Shown: in pieces, positions 5,319 through 7,771 of the stretch | How the letters are laid out: each line of letters opens with the position of its first letter | How positions within the stretch are numbered: position 1 is the first letter of the stretch | Origin: Candidatus Electronema nielsenii | GTDB lineage: Bacteria; Desulfobacterota; Desulfobulbia; Desulfobulbales; Desulfobulbaceae | NCBI GenBank assembly: GCA_026122915.1 | Contig: JAGIXO010000080.1 | Location: 1 to 7,771, forward strand | Length of the DNA: 7,771 bases | Reading direction: 5' to 3' | Made by a program: the position numbers and the translations under genes | Notes under the pieces: generated by a model | What the model saw: the letters and a program-made list of their open reading frames with translations, nothing else | Database searches by the model: none | What the model was told of the DNA's origin: nothing

Positions 5319-6974
5319 TCACATCCTTTCCGGCGCGCTCACGCCAACCAGCCCCAGCCCATTCGCCAGCACAGTCTTAATTCCCCGGCAAAGACAGAAC
5401 CGCGCTGCTGTCAGCTGCGCATCCTCGGTCATCACCTTGTGCTTATTGTAGAAAGAGTGGAACTGCCCAGCCAGCTCCATCAGGAAGAAGATGATTCGGT
5501 GCGGGGAAAGATCATTGGCCGCATCTGCGATCAAGCTGGGATAGGCGGCTAATGTCTTGAGGAGCTGATATTCTTCCAGCTCGCGCAGGCAGTCCAAATT
5601 CACATCAGCCAGCTCAGGCACAAGCACGCCGCGTTCTGCTGCCAGTCGTTCAATGGAACAGAGCCGAGCATGGCCGTACTGCACGTAATAAACCGGGTTT
5701 TCCTGGCTCTGCGCCTTGGCCAGCTCCAGATCAAATTCTAGCTGCGCGTCAGCTTTGCGCATCAGGAAGAAGAAGCGGAGCGCGTCGGTGCCCACCTCGT
5801 CCACCAGCTCGTCCACGGTGATGAAGGAAGCCTTGCGCGTGGACATCTTCACCTGCTTGCCGCCGCGCATCAGGGTGACAAACTGGTGCATGATCACCTG
5901 CACCTTGTTTTTGTCGTAGCCAAGGGCCTCGACTCCGGCCAGCACGTCCGGCACGGTGGCGATGTGATCTGAGCCAAAGACATTGATCATCCGCTCAAAG
6001 CCGCGCCGGAACTTCTCGCGGTGATAGGCGATGTCTGGCAGGCGGTAGGTCGGCTCGCCGGTGTTCTTGATGATCACGCGGTCCTGCGCTTGGCCGAACT
6101 CGGTGGTCTTGAACCACGTCGCGCCTTCCTGCTCATAGACCAACCCCTTGGCCCGCAGCTCGGCCACCACGTCCTCGATCAGCCCGTTTTCGTAGAGGCT
6201 GTGCTCGTTGTAGTAGGAGTCGAAGCTGATGCCGATGCGCTTCAGGGTCGCGTCAATGTCAGCAAAAATCGCCTCCTGCGCCCGCTTGCGGAAGACATCC
6301 AAATCCGCGTCCTTGAAGCCCTCGCCCGCCTCGTCAATCATGCCTTGGGCGATGTCGTACATGTAGCCGCCCTGATAGCCGTCTTCTGGGAACTCGTTCG
6401 GCAGGCCGAGCTTTTCCAAGTAGCGGGCCTTGAGCGACGCGCCGAGGACGCGCATCTGCCGCCCGGCATCGTTGAAGTAATACTCGCGGGTGACATCGTA
6501 GCCGACCGCGACGAGCAGGCTGGCCACCGAGTCGCCGAGCACCGCATTGCGGCCATGCCCGACAGTCAGCGGGCCGGTCGGATTGGCGCTGACAAACTCG
6601 ACCATCGCCTTGATGCCCTTGCCAATATTGCAGAGGCCGAACCGCTCCTGCTGCTCGGCAATCGGCGCGAGTACGGAACTCCAGACTGCTGGGTTGAGGA
6701 AGAGGTTGACAAAGCCCGGCCCGGCGATTTCCACCTTGTCTACAAGGGCGGCATCCTGCCGAAGCAGCGCGGCCAGCTGCTCGGCGACCTCGCGGGGCTT
6801 GCGACGCTCCTTGCCCGCCACAATCATGGCGAAGTTGGTGGCGAAATCGCCTTGGCCCTCGTGCTTGGGCGTTTCCAGATTGTACAGGCCAGCGGCGGCG
6901 GCAGACCAGAGGTTCTGCTCCACGCCCTGCTGGAAGCATTGGTCAAGAAGGTTTTTCAGTCGTGATCGGATCAT
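5319..6974 (-). CDS. argS: Arginyl-tRNA synthetase
   Basis: This class I synthetase charges tRNA-Arg with arginine using ATP in the cytoplasm. Counting from the ATG at 6974 (551 aa, normal length), an N-terminal ArgRS-specific domain spans ~1-120 and ends with IAGPGFVNLFLN. The HIGH-type signature is SANPTGPLTVGHGRNAV, with TVGH at 137-140. NVFGSDHIAT is at 331-340 and the KMSK-type signature is KMSTR (376-380). The DALR anticodon-binding domain contains DALRFFFL (397-404) and NPVYYVQYGHAR (426-437), and the protein ends in the typical GVSAPERM. An in-frame TTG at 6998 could add 8 residues, but it overlaps the hicA stop region. The ATG at 6974 has AAAGG upstream and fits the usual start. The gene begins 16 bases after hicA, so cotranscription with hicBA is likely. 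Confidence 0.97.
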   Translation of the reverse strand: MIRSRLKNLLDQCFQQGVEQNLWSAAAAGLYNLETPKHEGQGDFATNFAMIVAGKERRKPREVAEQLAALLRQDAALVDKVEIAGPGFVNLFLNPAVWSSVLAPIAEQQERFGLCNIGKGIKAMVEFVSANPTGPLTVGHGRNAVLGDSVASLLVAVGYDVTREYYFNDAGRQMRVLGASLKARYLEKLGLPNEFPEDGYQGGYMYDIAQGMIDEAGEGFKDADLDVFRKRAQEAIFADIDATLKRIGISFDSYYNEHSLYENGLIEDVVAELRAKGLVYEQEGATWFKTTEFGQAQDRVIIKNTGEPTYRLPDIAYHREKFRRGFERMINVFGSDHIATVPDVLAGVEALGYDKNKVQVIMHQFVTLMRGGKQVKMSTRKASFITVDELVDEVGTDALRFFFLMRKADAQLEFDLELAKAQSQENPVYYVQYGHARLCSIERLAAERGVLVPELADVNLDCLRELEEYQLLKTLAAYPSLIADAANDLSPHRIIFFLMELAGQFHSFYNKHKVMTEDAQLTAARFCLCRGIKTVLANGLGLVGVSAPERM

Positions 6975-6990
6975 GGTTTGCCCTTTCTTC

Positions 6991-7209
6991 TTATTCAAAT
7001 TCCGTGCGCGGAAGGCCGGATTGACGAATTATTGACAGCAGCGTTCCTGCTTTTATCTCATGGTGATCAGGGACAGGAACTGTGATTGTGCTGCTGTCAG
7101 CCTGCTTCTGCATGACGACATGGCTGCCTTTTCTTCGCACCTCGGCGAATCCATGCCGCTGCAAAATTCGGCAGATTTCTCTGCCGGAAAAGACATTGAG
7201 CTTACCCAA
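6991..7209 (-). CDS. hicA: HicA-family mRNA interferase toxin
   Basis: HicA toxins are small double-stranded-RNA-binding-fold nucleases that cleave mRNA and are neutralised by HicB. The protein has the family pattern: NVFSGREICRILQRHGF, then VRRKGSHVVMQ with the expected catalytic histidine at H30. TITVPVPDHHEIKAGTLLSI and a GL-P-RTEF-type tail follow. I place the start at TTG 7209 (72 aa, beginning MGKLNVFSGRE, as in relatives) because GGAGG lies six bases upstream. An ATG at 7224 would add five residues but lacks such a site. The start overlaps the hicB stop by 8 bases, which implies translational coupling. Gene order is hicB-hicA, the less common but known arrangement. No truncation or missing key residue is visible. 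Confidence 0.9.
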   Translation of the reverse strand: MGKLNVFSGREICRILQRHGFAEVRRKGSHVVMQKQADSSTITVPVPDHHEIKAGTLLSIIRQSGLPRTEFE

Positions 7210-7423
7210 CGGCAACCTCCACATGGGTCACATACACTTCATTATGCAGCCGCGAGCTGATCTCTTCCGGCGAGGCCATTTCAAAAAATAATTCCAAGGC
7301 TTCTTTCAGATTTGCCCTTGCCTCTCCTACGGTGTCGCCTTGGCTTGCCACATCCACTTCCGGGCAGAGAGCGACATAGCCGTCGCCTTCCCGTTCGATA
7401 ATCGCAGTCAGTTGTCTGAACAT
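7202..7423 (-). CDS. hicB: HicB-family antitoxin
   Basis: The 73-aa protein shows the HicB partial RNase H-like fold pattern: an N-terminal strand FRQLTAIIEREGDGYVALCP, then the hallmark VDVASQGDTVGEARANLKEA and the helix LELFFEMA. It is expected to bind and block HicA. It ends with VEVAVG and has no room for the ribbon-helix-helix or HTH DNA-binding domain found in longer HicB proteins, so autoregulation by this protein alone is not obvious. The start at 7423 has AAGGTGA a few bases upstream. It is the first gene of an apparent hicB-hicA-argS transcription unit. Confidence 0.9.
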   Translation of the reverse strand: MFRQLTAIIEREGDGYVALCPEVDVASQGDTVGEARANLKEALELFFEMASPEEISSRLHNEVYVTHVEVAVG

Positions 7424-7595
7424 TTTTCACCTTGAGCGTCTTGTTTCCGCATCTGTTTCTCGGCAGTTGATCGTGCCGAATATCTACCCGCCGCCCGGTG
7501 AAAGCGCAAGGTTTTTCCGCCGCTTGCCAGCCGCGAAGTTCTCCGTGACAGCGCATCAGTTTGATCACGCTGGATTCCGGGGCGATGCGCTTCCT

Positions 7596-7625
7596 ATGTA
7601 AGTTTATATTTTGATGAAATATCAA
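7596..7625 (-). promoter_or_regulatory. Weak candidate promoter/operator for hicBA
   Basis: On minus, TTGATA (7625-7620) is followed after 18 bases by TTACAT (7601-7596), a poor three-of-six -10 box. The -35 lies in the dyad TTGAT-GAAAT-ATCAA (7611-7625), a possible operator. It would leave a leader of about 170 bases before hicB. It is the best promoter-like sequence seen on this strand, but the evidence is weak. Confidence 0.22.
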
Positions 7626-7678
7626 TGAGTTTTGTCGATTCGGCAGGATTTCTTGTTCGGCGGAAAAAGAGTTCGGAG

Positions 7679-7718
7679 ACGCAGCAGAGGAGCTGCGTTT
7701 ATCCGCAAAGGAGTGCGG
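7679..7718 (+). ncRNA. Tandem hairpins with GGA-rich loops (possible RNA element)
   Basis: ACGCAGC-AGAGGA-GCTGCGT (7679-7698) and CCGCA-AAGGAG-TGCGG (7703-7718) are perfect short stems, 7 and 5 bp. Their loops both present AGGA. Four more GGA motifs occur close by, near 7646, 7662, 7675 and 7726. GGA in hairpin loops is the known recognition pattern of CsrA/RsmA proteins, so a CsrB-like or leader RNA is conceivable. No promoter or terminator was identified. Confidence 0.2.
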
Positions 7719-7771
7719 TTTGACGGGAACCTATAGTGTTTAAGTTTTAAATCAGTTGTGTTATAATTTAC

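Larger units (their letters stand above)
7424..7771. other. Gene-free region upstream of hicB
   Basis: No convincing gene was found on either strand in these 348 bases. A minus-strand open frame from 7625 runs into hicB in another frame, but it has no family resemblance or ribosome binding site and looks like a shadow. The region holds an inverted repeat near 7611-7625, two hairpins with purine-rich loops at 7679-7718, and an AT-rich end containing TATAAT at 7762-7767. That box could be a -10 for a gene beyond the window, but no good -35 precedes it. Confidence 0.6.

Noticed and set aside
6334..6939. 201-codon minus-strand frame overlapping argS
   Set aside because: It is an out-of-frame reading of argS, with Arg/Gly/Ala-rich sequence typical of shadows.
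6021..6965. 314-codon plus-strand open frame opposite argS
   Set aside because: It is the antisense shadow of a GC-rich synthetase gene. It shows no family resemblance and argS is unmistakable on the other strand.
7281..7625. 114-codon minus-strand frame overlapping hicB
   Set aside because: It overlaps hicB in another frame, has no visible ribosome binding site, and its distal part is plainly the wrong frame of hicB.
7633..7740. Short plus-strand coding-like reading (GDAAEELRLSAKECGLTG)
   Set aside because: The composition is plausible for protein, but there is no start codon or ribosome binding site. The bases are better explained by the two hairpins, so it was not called a gene.

Overview
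The window looks like a chromosomal segment of a Gram-negative bacterium. It has a TolC-type outer-membrane channel, a second predicted outer-membrane barrel and an RND-efflux fragment. The fused chorismate mutase-prephenate dehydratase and the ArgRS resemble those of Desulfobacterota/deltaproteobacteria, and the transposase relics fit IS-rich members such as the Desulfobulbales. That placement is an inference from remembered protein style, not from a search.

Layout: 1-~405 is the 5' end of a decayed IS701/IS4-like DDE transposase on the minus strand. Next come pheA on plus (436-1542) and a hairpin-rich gap holding what may be a minus-strand gene tail (1582-1671). A two-gene minus-strand operon follows (2905 to 1747): a small acyl-carrier-like protein, then a signal-peptide-bearing beta-barrel protein. 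It has a good promoter with a palindrome in the spacer and a terminator hairpin downstream. An IS5-type miniature element (3178-3311) then abuts the C-terminal stump of an RND efflux pump (to 3765). The stump is followed by an intact TolC-family gene (3864-5273) with its own candidate promoter and tandem inverted repeats. The last block is on minus: hicB-hicA toxin-antitoxin genes running into argS with a gap of only 16 bases.

How it works together: pheA and argS are housekeeping genes (phenylalanine synthesis and arginyl-tRNA charging). The RND stump beside tolC suggests a former tripartite efflux operon from which the adaptor and most of the pump were lost, leaving the outer-membrane channel. 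Three insertion or rearrangement scars (IS end by pheA, miniature element, RND stump) mark the left and middle of the window as a remodelled region. The right end (7424-7771) has no recognisable gene. It carries two hairpins with GGA-rich loops that could belong to an RNA element.

No tRNA, rRNA, CRISPR array or phage gene was seen. The parts most worth following up are the carrier-like/barrel operon, the miniature IS with its remnant transposase start, and the hicBA-argS arrangement.
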